Shown here: positions 9,401 through 17,321 of the stretch, in pieces
How positions within the stretch are numbered: position 1 is the stretch's first letter
Layout: each line of letters begins with the position of its first letter
Made by a program: the position numbers and the translations under genes
The notes under the pieces: generated by a model
What the model saw: only the letters and a program-made list of their open reading frames with translations
What the model was told of the DNA's origin: nothing
Database searches by the model: none
Assembly (NCBI GenBank): GCA_004102785.1
Contig: SCEJ01000018.1
Span: 1-55,734 of the forward strand
Direction: 5' to 3'
DNA: 55,734 nt
Source: Muribaculaceae bacterium Isolate-013 (NCI)
GTDB taxonomy: Bacteria; Bacteroidota; Bacteroidia; Bacteroidales; Muribaculaceae

Positions 9401-10996
9401 GGAAGCGCCCCCGCCGTGTCGGAGACGCTGACGGTGGAGGTGGCCGCCGACCATGGCGAATACAAGGCGCTGCCCGGCGCGGTGATGGCGCGCGACAACG
9501 GCACTGCCGGATGGAGCCGCTATGCTTTCAGTCTGGCGGAATATTCCGGCGCAGGGTTCATTCGTCTGCGCTTCGCCGGCAAGTCGGCCGGGGTGCAGTC
9601 GATGTATATCGACAATATCGCCGTGGGGCCGCGCCGTCATAATGATGTGGAGCTTACATCGGCAAGCGGCCCGGGCCGCATCGCCTCAGGCATCGAGGCT
9701 TCGTATGAGGTGATAGTGAGCAATCTCGGCGCGTCCGACGCCGATGTGCTGCTGTCGGCGTCGTTTGCCGGCGTGGCTGTGGCCCCGCAGGTGGCTGTGA
9801 CAGTGCCGGCGGCGGCTTCGGCAACGGTGGAGGTGCCCGCCGTGATTGATGCCCCCGGCTCGGGTCAGCTCCTCTTCGAGGTGACCTGCGACGGCGACGA
9901 GAACCTTGCCAACAACACCCTGGGGCGCCGTGTGGAGGCTGTGGAACCGGTGCGGCCGGTGCCCGCCGACCTCAGTGCCCGCGCTGACGGCCTTGATGTG
10001 ATACTCGACTGGACCGCCCCGCAGCATAATCCCGCCGTGACCGACGATGTGGAGAGCTACACCGACTTCGCCATCGACGGCATCGGCGACTATCTGATGG
10101 TCGACCGCGACTGGAGCATGACCTACTCGGTCAACAACGGTGTGGATTACCCCTTTATGTCGGACCCGAAGTCGTTCCAGGTGCTCAATGCGGCTCGCCT
10201 CGGCATCGACGTGTGGAGCGAGGGGCAGCCCCACAGCGGCAACCGCTTCTTCGGCTCCATCTCGGCAATGAACGGCGTCACCGACGACTGGATGATTTCG
10301 CCGCTGCTCAACGGCGCGGAGCAGACCATAGCGTTCTGGGCCAAGTCGATGACCACCGACGGCGTGGCGCCCGAGCGTATGCGGGTGTTCTATTCCACCG
10401 GTTCTGTCGACCCGCAGGATTTTGTGGCGGTGCACCAGGGCGAGTATGTGGAGCTCCCCGATATGTGGACGCTCTACCGGTTCGTGCTCCCCGCGGGGGC
10501 GCGTCGCTTCGCCATCAACTGTGTGAGCCACGATTCGTTCGTGATGATGGTCGACGACCTGAGTTTCAATGACCTCACGGTGCTTCCCGACGCCGTGTGC
10601 GGCTACGAGCTGCTGCGCGACGGCGAGGTGGTTGCTGCCACGGAGGTCCCCTCGGCCATCGACCGACTTGAAAGGTACGGCACATACACCTACACCGTGC
10701 GTGCCCGCTTCGGCGAGGGCGACGATGCGCCTTTCACCCGGTCGGCGAGTGTCAGAATCGAAGTTGCGCCCACAGCCGCCGGCGCTGCAGCCGTGCTCCT
10801 CCCGGAGGTGAAGGGCTGCGAGGGCATGATTGCCGTGAGCCGCGCTCCGGAAATGGAGGTCACAGTGGTATTCCCCGACGGCCGGCTGCTCTGCGCGGGC
10901 CGCACCGGTGCCGACGGCAATCTCAGCCTCCCGGCATCGTCCGGCATATATCTTGTTACGGTTGGCGGCGTAACCCACCGTGTGCTGGTGCGCTGA
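6440..10996 (+). CDS. giant secreted protein with choice-of-anchor-J-like and fibronectin-like modules
   Basis: 1,518 residues with a signal peptide (MKRISIAAAAAMLAFTQNFAS). Residues ~80-340 look like a propeller- or sheet-rich region. They are followed by alternating fibronectin III-like units (PAAVTALTLADVDGRPTLSWEAPA, P.PVENLTLTEGADGAVTLSWDAPA) and jelly-roll modules with DDWLISPRF, YFLSPKISLDG and DDWMISPLL. A CARDB-like stretch (NDVELTSASGPGRIASGIEASYEV) lies near residue 1075. The C-terminus (VVFPDGRLLCAGRTGADGNLSLPASSGIYLVTVGG...) is a T9SS-type sorting tail. It lies 23 bases behind its paralogue and ends before a strong terminator. Likely a surface-anchored or secreted adhesin-like protein; the exact role is unknown. 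Confidence 0.85.
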   Translation: MKRISIAAAAAMLAFTQNFASSPGQSFVVEKVRGQNRPECEIPVRAGALPRAPQPMTVTQRANAVKPPYKVPGVEPVKLPGGNTVLAGALVYSDLWGQTDASGNYVNPITAGFYTVEAREGGKISQLRLNQALVRMRAGVKVGTLYYGISTADQDERAFLTTYYTSSWSTRSQEEIDVVNVPTDLTYSTATGTVYGFFYNDEHQNYDRFCTYNLYDGEATDLYEVDRNGYAVAANDKGEIYGIMGATGWLIRLYPDRRSSPNGYGFEYIGKTGFSPGYVNSMAFDDATGKLYWCANGIDGYSALLEVDTATGAATEIMHFDNNESFAGIFAQPYRVPDAAPAAPSGLTVNYSAPGALTATLECVMPSASYNGGALAGPLSAVFSVDGAVVAQIDGLQPGAAAMTETLTLPEGESLVEVFAASATYRGDVASATAWGGEDTPAAVTALTLADVDGRPTLSWEAPAAGIHGQWFDPAGLTYTVTRLTDNASFTGITATTWADEAPAGMAALAYSVTAVNARGESPAVTTPKMVFGSGFAIPFTVGFDSEADFELWRLFDLNGNTTWVYDPKEEAVSYSYGTEVEREGDDWLISPRFSLSKGVTYALLFSAKSRQARYTENFRFCLGTADNPDAMTRVLADRPGYDNAAGYRDERVLFTVDADGIYYLGLHCYSPAHNWTLYVDNIGIMEVSAQVPAPVEALAVTPGAQGAQEATVTMTAPAAYASGDEMTSPVNVALYRNDSATPCKSWNAVEPGAGLSWTDTSFASAGTVTYRAVASNSHGAGEACEASAFVGVDLPGPVENLTLTEGADGAVTLSWDAPAGGANGGWFDPSGLTYRVMRSIDVAELADGLAATSFTDRTISLDRQELCYYLVWPVTADGRRGTYANTPLNVVLGPALRVPVSETFAGADMSLYPWTDESDGSVRLWTLENSGINPPCADQNGDRGLAMCIATANTAGLTGYFLSPKISLDGVDEPELSFWFYHSASPGSAPAVSETLTVEVAADHGEYKALPGAVMARDNGTAGWSRYAFSLAEYSGAGFIRLRFAGKSAGVQSMYIDNIAVGPRRHNDVELTSASGPGRIASGIEASYEVIVSNLGASDADVLLSASFAGVAVAPQVAVTVPAAASATVEVPAVIDAPGSGQLLFEVTCDGDENLANNTLGRRVEAVEPVRPVPADLSARADGLDVILDWTAPQHNPAVTDDVESYTDFAIDGIGDYLMVDRDWSMTYSVNNGVDYPFMSDPKSFQVLNAARLGIDVWSEGQPHSGNRFFGSISAMNGVTDDWMISPLLNGAEQTIAFWAKSMTTDGVAPERMRVFYSTGSVDPQDFVAVHQGEYVELPDMWTLYRFVLPAGARRFAINCVSHDSFVMMVDDLSFNDLTVLPDAVCGYELLRDGEVVAATEVPSAIDRLERYGTYTYTVRARFGEGDDAPFTRSASVRIEVAPTAAGAAAVLLPEVKGCEGMIAVSRAPEMEVTVVFPDGRLLCAGRTGADGNLSLPASSGIYLVTVGGVTHRVLVR

Positions 10997-11025
10997 CCCG
11001 CCCCTACTCCCGGATTACTCCCGGA

Positions 11026-11061
11026 TGTGGCGCGCTTTCCGGCGCGCCACATTCTTTTTTA
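11026..11061 (+). terminator. rho-independent terminator
   Basis: Arms TGTGGCGCGC (11026-11035) and GCGCGCCACA (11042-11051) pair perfectly around a six-base loop and are followed by TTCTTTTTT. It closes the operon of the two giant secreted proteins. Confidence 0.85.
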
Positions 11062-11093
11062 TAAGTATTGAACGGAGTTTCAAAAAAAAGCAT

Positions 11094-11101
11094 TACCTTT
11101 G
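11094..11101 (+). promoter_or_regulatory. -7 box for the phospholipid operon
   Basis: TACCTTTG matches TAnnTTTG and lies 38 bases before the psd start. A TTTG at the ideal distance is not evident; TTG at 11068-11070 is slightly too far. Confidence 0.5.
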
Positions 11102-11139
11102 TAAATTAATATCGGAATCGACATACCCATGATAACGAC

Positions 11140-11823
11140 ATGAGAGTAAAAATACACCGCGAAGGTACCAACATATTGATTTTTCTGTTCCTGGCACTAT
11201 TGGCAGTAAATGTTCCGCTTTGGCTCTGGTGCTCGGCATGGCCATGGCTGTGGATCACAGTCACGGCAGCGTCTGCTGTATTCTATATGCTGGTGGTCAA
11301 CTTTTTCCGCAGCCCCAGGCGCCATTTCCCCGGTAAGCCGGCGAATGCGGTGGTGTCGGCGGCCGACGGCAAGGTTGTGGCTCTCGAGGAGACTTTCGAG
11401 CCGGAATTCCTCAAATGCCGGTGCATACAGTTGTCGGTGTTCATGTCGCCGCTCAATGTGCATGCCAACTGGTTTCCGGTCGATGGCGAAGTGATTTACG
11501 CACGCCACCACAGCGGGCGTTTCCAGGCGGCTTATCTACCGAAGTCATCCACCGAGAACGAGCGCTCTACTGTGGTGATACGCACCACAGGCGGACAGCT
11601 CGTGCTGATGCGCCAGGTGGCCGGAGCCATGGCCCGACGCATCGTGACCTACGCCAAGCCCGGCGACGAGGCCTCTGTCGAGGACCACATGGGTTTCATA
11701 AAATTCGGTTCGCGAATAGACCTGTATCTCCCTCTGGGCACAGAGATTTTTGTGAAAATCGGCGACGCCACTGTGGGCGGTGTCACCCAGGTGGGGCTTC
11801 TCAAAGGTAATACAACTGATTGA
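11140..11823 (+). CDS. psd: phosphatidylserine decarboxylase
   Basis: 227 residues, the length of the short, soluble-type Psd family common in Bacteroidetes. It makes phosphatidylethanolamine from phosphatidylserine. Two hydrophobic segments at residues ~10-52 anchor it to the inner membrane. The conserved core FMSPLNVHANWFPVDG (101-116) is clear. The self-cleavage site Gly190-Ser191 (KFGSRIDLYLP) would split the proenzyme and create the pyruvoyl group. It is followed after 4 bases by pssA, which makes its substrate, so the two form one pathway operon. Confidence 0.95.
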   Translation: MRVKIHREGTNILIFLFLALLAVNVPLWLWCSAWPWLWITVTAASAVFYMLVVNFFRSPRRHFPGKPANAVVSAADGKVVALEETFEPEFLKCRCIQLSVFMSPLNVHANWFPVDGEVIYARHHSGRFQAAYLPKSSTENERSTVVIRTTGGQLVLMRQVAGAMARRIVTYAKPGDEASVEDHMGFIKFGSRIDLYLPLGTEIFVKIGDATVGGVTQVGLLKGNTTD

Positions 11824-11827
11824 CAAA

Positions 11828-12580
11828 ATGTTACGACGCATTATAACATCCGTACCCAATTTCCTTACCTGCTGCAACCTCCTGTCGGGGTGCCTGGCCT
11901 GCATATGCGCCTTCTCTTTCAACCACGACATAGAGCAGCTCGGAGGACTCAACGGGCGTCAGCTCGCCTGGATTCTAGTAGGACTGGCGGCGGTGTTCGA
12001 TTTCTTCGACGGCGCGGCCGCCCGATGGCTCAACGCTCCCTCGCCGCTGGGTAAGGAGCTTGACTCGCTGGCCGACCTTGTGAGCTTCGGCGTGGCTCCC
12101 TCGCTACTGCTTTACAATATCCTCCAGGTATGGACCGATTCGTGGTGGATTCCCTTCGTGGCCCTCTTTATCCCCGCCATGGGAGCGCTCCGCCTGGCCA
12201 AGTTCAACATCGATGACTCGCAGGCCACCGAGTTCAAAGGGCTGCCGATTCCGGCCAACGCCATCTTCTGGATCGGAGCCACGGCCTGGATGCAGAGCCA
12301 TGCCCAGGAATGGATCAAGAGCCACGTCTACTGGGGCAACCTCATAGTGAGCGTGGTGATTATCGGAGTGGCGCTGATGATGGTAATGGATATGCGCATG
12401 TTCTCGCTGAAACTCAAGAATTTCCGCATCGGCGAGAATCTCTTCCGCTACCTGCTGCTGATAGGCGCCGCAATATTCGTCGGTGTGTTCGGCGTGGAGG
12501 GCTTCGCCTACACCATCATCCTCTATTTCGTGCTGTCGGTGCTGGCTCTCGCCCGCAAAAAGTCAGCCCGCGCCGCCTGA
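11828..12580 (+). CDS. pssA: CDP-diacylglycerol-serine O-phosphatidyltransferase
   Basis: About 250 residues, an integral membrane enzyme that joins CDP-diacylglycerol and L-serine to phosphatidylserine, the substrate of the decarboxylase encoded just upstream. The CDP-alcohol phosphotransferase motif D-G-x2-A-R-x8-G-x3-D-x3-D is complete (DGAAARWLNAPSPLGKELDS then LAD). Several membrane helices follow. I chose the ATG at 11828 (MLRRIITSVPN) because it begins just after the psd stop and matches family N-termini; the frame also runs upstream into psd. Confidence 0.93.
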   Translation: MLRRIITSVPNFLTCCNLLSGCLACICAFSFNHDIEQLGGLNGRQLAWILVGLAAVFDFFDGAAARWLNAPSPLGKELDSLADLVSFGVAPSLLLYNILQVWTDSWWIPFVALFIPAMGALRLAKFNIDDSQATEFKGLPIPANAIFWIGATAWMQSHAQEWIKSHVYWGNLIVSVVIIGVALMMVMDMRMFSLKLKNFRIGENLFRYLLLIGAAIFVGVFGVEGFAYTIILYFVLSVLALARKKSARAA

Positions 12581-12658
12581 CAGGCGGCTTGCGCCGCCAT
12601 CCAAACTTTTGCATGGTGGCATTGTTATCAAATTAGTGTTAATTAGAGCATAGTCAGT

Positions 12659-13045
12659 TTGGGAACTTTTTTTCTCATACTCTTTCTGATATTTATCTTC
12701 TACTTTGTGGTGCGCCCCGTATATCGGATATGGAGTGCGGTGAAGCGCGCGCAGAAGCAGCAGAAAGATTTTATCAACTCAATGTTCGGCGCCCGGGGAG
12801 CGGATGAGGCTCAGACCGATGCTGACGCTGAGGCCAATGAGCGTGCCCGCCGCAAAGGCGGGTGGAGCGCTCCCCGCAAAAAACGGAAGAAAATCGACCC
12901 CGAGGTGGGCGAATTTGTGAAATTCAAGGAGACGGTGGTGTCGGAGCAGGATACTAAAACGTCCTCCGACGGCTCCGGGGCATCATTCACCGCCGAGGAG
13001 CAGATAACAGATGTGACCTGGGAAGACCTCCCTCCGGAGGACTGA
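12659..13045 (+). CDS. DUF4834 family small membrane protein
   Basis: 128 residues. An N-terminal membrane helix (FFLILFLIFIFYFVVRPVYRIW) is followed by a charged, soluble tail with KRAQKQQKDFINSMFG and basic KKRKK. This is the layout of the Bacteroidetes-specific DUF4834 family, whose function is unknown. No ATG precedes the membrane helix, so the start must be the TTG at 12659 or another rare codon. It lies 78 bases behind pssA and may be in the same transcript. Confidence 0.7.
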   Translation: MGTFFLILFLIFIFYFVVRPVYRIWSAVKRAQKQQKDFINSMFGARGADEAQTDADAEANERARRKGGWSAPRKKRKKIDPEVGEFVKFKETVVSEQDTKTSSDGSGASFTAEEQITDVTWEDLPPED

Positions 13046-13084
13046 CCTTCGGAAGTGTCAATGCGCATGATTCCGATGTTTTGC

Positions 13085-13104
13085 GGTCGCGACAGGTCGC
13101 GACC
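13085..13104. repeat. palindromic intergenic unit
   Basis: GGTCGCGAC-AG-GTCGCGACC is a perfect 9-base-arm palindrome followed by CTACA. The GGACGCTC-type pair at 41867-41954 has the same right flank (CCCTACA). It may be a related class of REP-like unit. Confidence 0.45.
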
Positions 13105-13170
13105 CTACATCTGCTGATATAATTTTTATAAATCTTATGGATTTTAAATTAGTATAAGTTTTACTCTCCG

Positions 13171-13881
13171 ATGAAGCAGAAATCATATATCCCTGATCTT
13201 TATGAGTTTCTTGAGCAGCTTGGGCGCCGCCAGGACCGTGAGTGGTTCCGCGCCAACCGCGGCCGCTACGATGAGCTGCGTTCGCTGTGGCTCGCCGACC
13301 TTGACCGTCTGATTGCTCTGATTGGGGAATGGTGGCCAGATGTGAAGGGGATGACGGCCCGCTCGGCCGCCTACCGCATATACCGCGACACGCGGTTCTC
13401 AGCCGACAAGTCGCCTTTCAAGTCCTATTTCTCGGCCGGATTCTCACGCTACGGGCGTTCGGCTTCGACGGCTCACCTGCCTGGTCTGTATCTGCAGATG
13501 GGGCCCGGACGCTTTGCCGAGAGTGTCGACTCGGGGCTTTTCGGCGGCGTATGGCAGCCTTCGTCGGCCGACCTGCGCAAGCTGCGCCGCGCCATCGTCG
13601 ACAATATCGAGGAGTTTGAGGAAATAACTTCGGCGCTCGAGAGTTCAGGCAAATATCATGGCTGGTGGGGCGAACGCCTCAAGACCATACCCAAGGGGTA
13701 CGACCGCAACCATCCGCAGGCCGAACTGCTGCGCCTGAAGGAATATGGCCGTTTTATGCCAGCCGATATGGATTATTTCAACGATCCGGCCTGGCCCGAG
13801 AAGGTGGCCGACGACTTCCGCCCCCTCCGCCCCATGCTCGATTTCTTCACTTATTCTTTGGAAGAGGAGCTGTTCGACTGA
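13171..13881 (+). CDS. DUF2461 (TIGR02453) family protein
   Basis: 236 residues, full length for the family. Typical features are visible: LYEFLEQLGRRQDREWFRANRGRYDE near the start, AYRIYRDTRFSADKSPFKSYF at ~67-87, GLYLQMGPG, and the end FFTYSLEEELFD. The family is widespread in bacteria and fungi and its biochemical role is not established. It ends 72 bases from the convergent rRNA/tRNA modification gene, with a long inverted repeat between them. Confidence 0.9.
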   Translation: MKQKSYIPDLYEFLEQLGRRQDREWFRANRGRYDELRSLWLADLDRLIALIGEWWPDVKGMTARSAAYRIYRDTRFSADKSPFKSYFSAGFSRYGRSASTAHLPGLYLQMGPGRFAESVDSGLFGGVWQPSSADLRKLRRAIVDNIEEFEEITSALESSGKYHGWWGERLKTIPKGYDRNHPQAELLRLKEYGRFMPADMDYFNDPAWPEKVADDFRPLRPMLDFFTYSLEEELFD

Positions 13882-13890
13882 AGTTTTTTT

Positions 13891-13948
13891 ACAATACGAC
13901 CGGTGGCGCAATTGCCTGCTGAGGCAATTGCGCCACCGGTCGTATTGT
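13891..13948. repeat. 27-base perfect inverted repeat between convergent genes
   Basis: Arms at 13891-13917 and 13922-13948 pair without mismatch around a four-base loop (ACAATACGACC... / ...GGTCGTATTGT). It could end transcription from both sides, but the only T-run (GTTTTTTT) is upstream of the hairpin on the plus strand, so the geometry is not that of a normal terminator. It may be a REP-like palindrome. Confidence 0.7.
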
Positions 13949-13953
13949 GTCTG

Positions 13954-14841
13954 TCAGTCTACGATTTTGCGGAATGAGGCGGGCACCGGGGTGGTGAAGT
14001 CCATGAGCTTGCGGGTGACGGGGTGCACGAAGCGGAGGCTCATGGCGTGGAGACAGAGGCGGTTGGCCGGGGAGGTCTTGGCGCCGTACTTGCGGTCGCC
14101 GGCAATGGGGTGGCCCAGATCCTTGAAGTGCACTCGTATCTGGTTTTTGCGTCCGGTCTCCAGCTCCACTTCGGCCAGGGTATAGCCGTTTCCGGAGGTC
14201 AGAGTGCGGTAGCGTGTGTAGGCGAGCTGCCCTTTGCGGGGGTCGTCGGTGGAGTAGACTATGTGCTGGGTGTTTTCGGCGAGGTATGATTTCACCTCCC
14301 CTTCGGGTGGGTCGAGGCGCCCTTCGGCCACGCATACATACTGGCGGCGCAGCACCATGTTGTTCCAGTTGTGCTGCAGTCGCTCCTTGGCTTCCATCGA
14401 TTTAGCGAAGACCATCAGGCCGGAGGTGTGCTGGTCAAGGCGGTGCACAATGAAGAGTTTGTTGCGCGGGTCATGGGTCTTGATGTATTCCTTTAGAATT
14501 GAGTAGGCTGTGCCCTGACGCACTTTGTCGTTGCCCATGGAGAGGAGGCCGTAGCCCTTGTTGGCCACGATTATATGCTCGTCCTCGTAAACGAGTTTCA
14601 GGCGCCGGTTGTAGAAGGTCACGAAGGGGCGCGAGAAGTTGACGCTCACCGGAGTGCCGGCTGCGACCGGGTGGTTGAACTGGGTCACAACCTCGTCGCC
14701 AACCTTTATCTGGCCGTATTTGAGCATGGCTTTCACCGCCGTGCGCTTATGCATGGTGAGTACGGTGAAGAGATATTCGAGCAGAGGGGTGTCGGCCCCG
14801 GGGGTGAAGGTCTGTATGGAATCGAGTTTTCGCGGGGTCAT
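13954..14841 (-). CDS. RluA-family pseudouridine synthase
   Basis: 295 residues. It converts uridine to pseudouridine in rRNA or tRNA. An S4-like RNA-binding segment (HKRTAVKAMLKYGQIKVGDEVV) at ~31-52 precedes the catalytic domain. The motif HRLDQHTSGLMVFAKS carries the catalytic Asp. NQIRVHFKDLGHPIAGDRKYG is the family's second signature. The start overlaps the topA stop by four bases (ATGA), so the two are cotranslated. The exact target nucleotide cannot be read from sequence. Confidence 0.92.
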   Translation of the reverse strand: MTPRKLDSIQTFTPGADTPLLEYLFTVLTMHKRTAVKAMLKYGQIKVGDEVVTQFNHPVAAGTPVSVNFSRPFVTFYNRRLKLVYEDEHIIVANKGYGLLSMGNDKVRQGTAYSILKEYIKTHDPRNKLFIVHRLDQHTSGLMVFAKSMEAKERLQHNWNNMVLRRQYVCVAEGRLDPPEGEVKSYLAENTQHIVYSTDDPRKGQLAYTRYRTLTSGNGYTLAEVELETGRKNQIRVHFKDLGHPIAGDRKYGAKTSPANRLCLHAMSLRFVHPVTRKLMDFTTPVPASFRKIVD

Positions 14842-17180
14842 TTCTTGCGTGTTGTGCGGCGCGCCGGGCGAGCTGCCTGGGCTGCGATGATGGCGCGCAC
14901 CTCCTCAAGGGAGAGTGCCGCCGGGTCGGCCACGGTTTTGGGTATTTTGTAGTTTGAGCCTGCCGAGGCGATATACACGCCGTAGCGGCCGTTGAGGATT
15001 TGTGTGTCGGGGTCCTCGTCGAAAGTTTTCACCACGCGGTTGGCTTCGGCGCGGCGTTTATCCTCGATAAGCTCCACGGCTTCCTGCAGGGAGATTTCGG
15101 CGGGCGACACTGCTTTGGGGATGGATACGAATTTGCCGTCGTGCCTTACGTAGGGGCCGAAGCGCCCGATGGCCACGGTGACGTCCTTCCCCTCGAATTC
15201 GCCTATCACTTTGGGGAATGCGAAGAGCTTGAGAGCTTCGTCGAGGGTGATGGTCGAGATCGACTGCCCTTTGAGGAGGGATGCGAACTGCGGTTTCTCC
15301 TCGGCCTCGCCGTCGCCGAGCTGTATCATGGGGCCGAAACGCCCGATTTTCACTGATACGGGCTTGCCGGTGGCGGGGTCGTTGCCGAGCACACGCTCGC
15401 CTACCTTGTGCTCCAGGCGCACGTCCATGGCGCGTGTCACTTCGGGGTGGAAGTCGCGGTAGAAATCTTTTATCTCCTTGTGCCACGGCAGCTTGCCCTC
15501 GGCAATGTCGTCGAATTTCTCTTCAATCTGGGCGGTGAAATTGTAGTCGAGGATGCCGGGGAAGTAGTCGGTGAGGAAGTCGTTGACCACTTCGCCGATG
15601 TCGGTCGGAAGGAGTTTCCCTTTTTCCGAACCTACGTTCTCGGTGCGCTCGCGCAGTGCCGGTGCGGTATCGCCGGGCTGTATGGTGAGCACGTTATAGG
15701 GGCGCTGCACGCCCTCTTTCTCCCCTTTTTCCACATATTCGCGCTGCTGTATGGTGGAGATGGTGGGGGCGTAGGTCGACGGGCGTCCGATGCCGAGCTC
15801 CTCCATTTTCTTCACCAGCGAGGCTTCGGTGTAGCGGGGCGGCTGCTGGGTGTGGCGCTGTATGGCCGTCATGGTGCCCAGGAGCATGTTGTCGCCTTTG
15901 TGCATGGGGGGGAGGAGCGACGAGCCGGCGGCGGAGTCGTTGTTGGTGTCGTCGTCGGAGCTCTCCATGTAGACTTTGAGGAAGCCGTCGAAGCGTATCA
16001 CTTCGCCGGTGGCGGTGAAGTGCTCGGGGCGCCCTTCGGGCTGGATGTCGACGGTGGTTTTCTCTATCTCGGCGTCGGCCATCTGGCAGGCGAGGGTGCG
16101 CTTCCATATCAGGGAGTAGAGGCGTTTCTCCTGGGCTGTGCCTTCGATAGAGGGTTTGTTGATATAGGTGGGGCGTATGGCCTCGTGTGCCTCCTGGGCG
16201 CCTCGCGAGGAGGTGTGCCAGTGGCGCACCTTGAGGTATCGCTCGCCGAGCTGCGAGGTGATTTCGCGGCTGAGGGCGTCGATGGCGAGCTGCGAGAGGT
16301 TGAGCGAGTCGGTACGCATGTAAGTGATGTGACCGGCTTCATAAAGGCGCTGGGCCACCATCATGGTCTGCGATACGGTGAAGCCGAGTTTGCGTGCGGC
16401 TTCCTGCTGGAGGGTGGAGGTGGTGAATGGGGGCGCGGGGGCCTTCTTCACCGGGCGCACGTTGACCTGCGACACGCTGAACCCCGAGCCGGAGCAGGCG
16501 GCCAGGAAGTTGCGTGCTTCTGTCTCGTCGGCGAGGCGGCGCGAGAGCTCGGCGTGGACCGGCGCGCCGTCGGGTGCTGTGAAGTCGGCGGTGACGCGGT
16601 AGAACTCCTCGGGGGTGAATTTCTTGATTTCGTTCTCGCGCTCCATAATCAGTCGCACGGCCACCGACTGCACGCGGCCGGCCGAAAGCGACGGCTTGAT
16701 TTTCTTCCACAGTACCGGCGAGAGCTCGAAGCCCACGATGCGGTCGAGCACGCGGCGGGTCTGCTGTGCGTCGACGAGGTTGAGGTCGATGTCGCGCGGG
16801 TTGGCCACGGCGTGGAGGATGGCATCCTTGGTGATTTCGTGGAATACGATGCGGCGGGTATTCTCCGGCTTGAGTTCCAGCACTTTGTAGAGGTGCCAGG
16901 CGATAGCTTCCCCTTCGCGGTCCTCATCGGAAGCGAGCCATACGGTCTGGGCCTCGCGGGCGTCTTTGCGGAGTTCGGCCACAAGGGCTTTCTTGTCGTC
17001 GGGAATTTCGTAGACGGGCTCGAAACCGTCGCCTTTAGCCGAGACGTCGATGCTGAAATTTTTTTTGGCCAGGTCGCGAATGTGGCCGTAGCTCGACTTC
17101 ACAAGGAAGTCGGGCCCGAGAAATTTTCCGATGGTCTTGGCTTTGGCCGGAGACTCTACGATAACAAGATTTTTCGGCAT
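14838..17180 (-). CDS. topA: DNA topoisomerase I
   Basis: 780 residues, a type IA topoisomerase that relaxes negative supercoils. The TOPRIM domain begins at residue 4 (LVIVESPAKAKTIGKFLG) and includes the acidic motif SDEDREGEAIAWHL (~84-97). The catalytic Tyr is Tyr287 in GHITYMRTDS. SLSAGRVQSVAVRLI and the arm domains are intact. The C-terminus has repeats of the GRYGPYV type (IGRFGPMIQLGDGEAEEKP, IGRFGPYVRHDGKFVSIP, NGRYGVYIASAGSNYKIPK) in place of cysteine-type zinc ribbons, as in other Bacteroidetes TopA. It ends in a basic tail (RPARRTTRKK). A 612-codon antisense frame opposite it is a shadow. Confidence 0.96.
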   Translation of the reverse strand: MPKNLVIVESPAKAKTIGKFLGPDFLVKSSYGHIRDLAKKNFSIDVSAKGDGFEPVYEIPDDKKALVAELRKDAREAQTVWLASDEDREGEAIAWHLYKVLELKPENTRRIVFHEITKDAILHAVANPRDIDLNLVDAQQTRRVLDRIVGFELSPVLWKKIKPSLSAGRVQSVAVRLIMERENEIKKFTPEEFYRVTADFTAPDGAPVHAELSRRLADETEARNFLAACSGSGFSVSQVNVRPVKKAPAPPFTTSTLQQEAARKLGFTVSQTMMVAQRLYEAGHITYMRTDSLNLSQLAIDALSREITSQLGERYLKVRHWHTSSRGAQEAHEAIRPTYINKPSIEGTAQEKRLYSLIWKRTLACQMADAEIEKTTVDIQPEGRPEHFTATGEVIRFDGFLKVYMESSDDDTNNDSAAGSSLLPPMHKGDNMLLGTMTAIQRHTQQPPRYTEASLVKKMEELGIGRPSTYAPTISTIQQREYVEKGEKEGVQRPYNVLTIQPGDTAPALRERTENVGSEKGKLLPTDIGEVVNDFLTDYFPGILDYNFTAQIEEKFDDIAEGKLPWHKEIKDFYRDFHPEVTRAMDVRLEHKVGERVLGNDPATGKPVSVKIGRFGPMIQLGDGEAEEKPQFASLLKGQSISTITLDEALKLFAFPKVIGEFEGKDVTVAIGRFGPYVRHDGKFVSIPKAVSPAEISLQEAVELIEDKRRAEANRVVKTFDEDPDTQILNGRYGVYIASAGSNYKIPKTVADPAALSLEEVRAIIAAQAARPARRTTRKK

Positions 17181-17321
17181 CGTTATATTGTATTTGTCAG
17201 GGGTTCAGTGTGTTGCATGTGGCTGACGGGCCTACGGTCCAATTAATCGCTTAATTAATAATGTGTGGCGCCATCAAATTCGGCCGCAAAATTACGCAAA
17301 GTTTCTCAATTAGGCAATAGG

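Noticed and set aside
9686-10978. 430-codon minus-strand frame in the second giant secreted protein
   Set aside because: Antisense shadow with repeated H/R/G-rich segments and no start context.
15408-17246. 612-codon open frame on the plus strand opposite topA
   Set aside because: It is the antisense shadow of a highly conserved gene in GC-rich DNA. Its translation is low-complexity (G, V, H-rich) without any domain, while the opposite strand gives a complete topoisomerase I.
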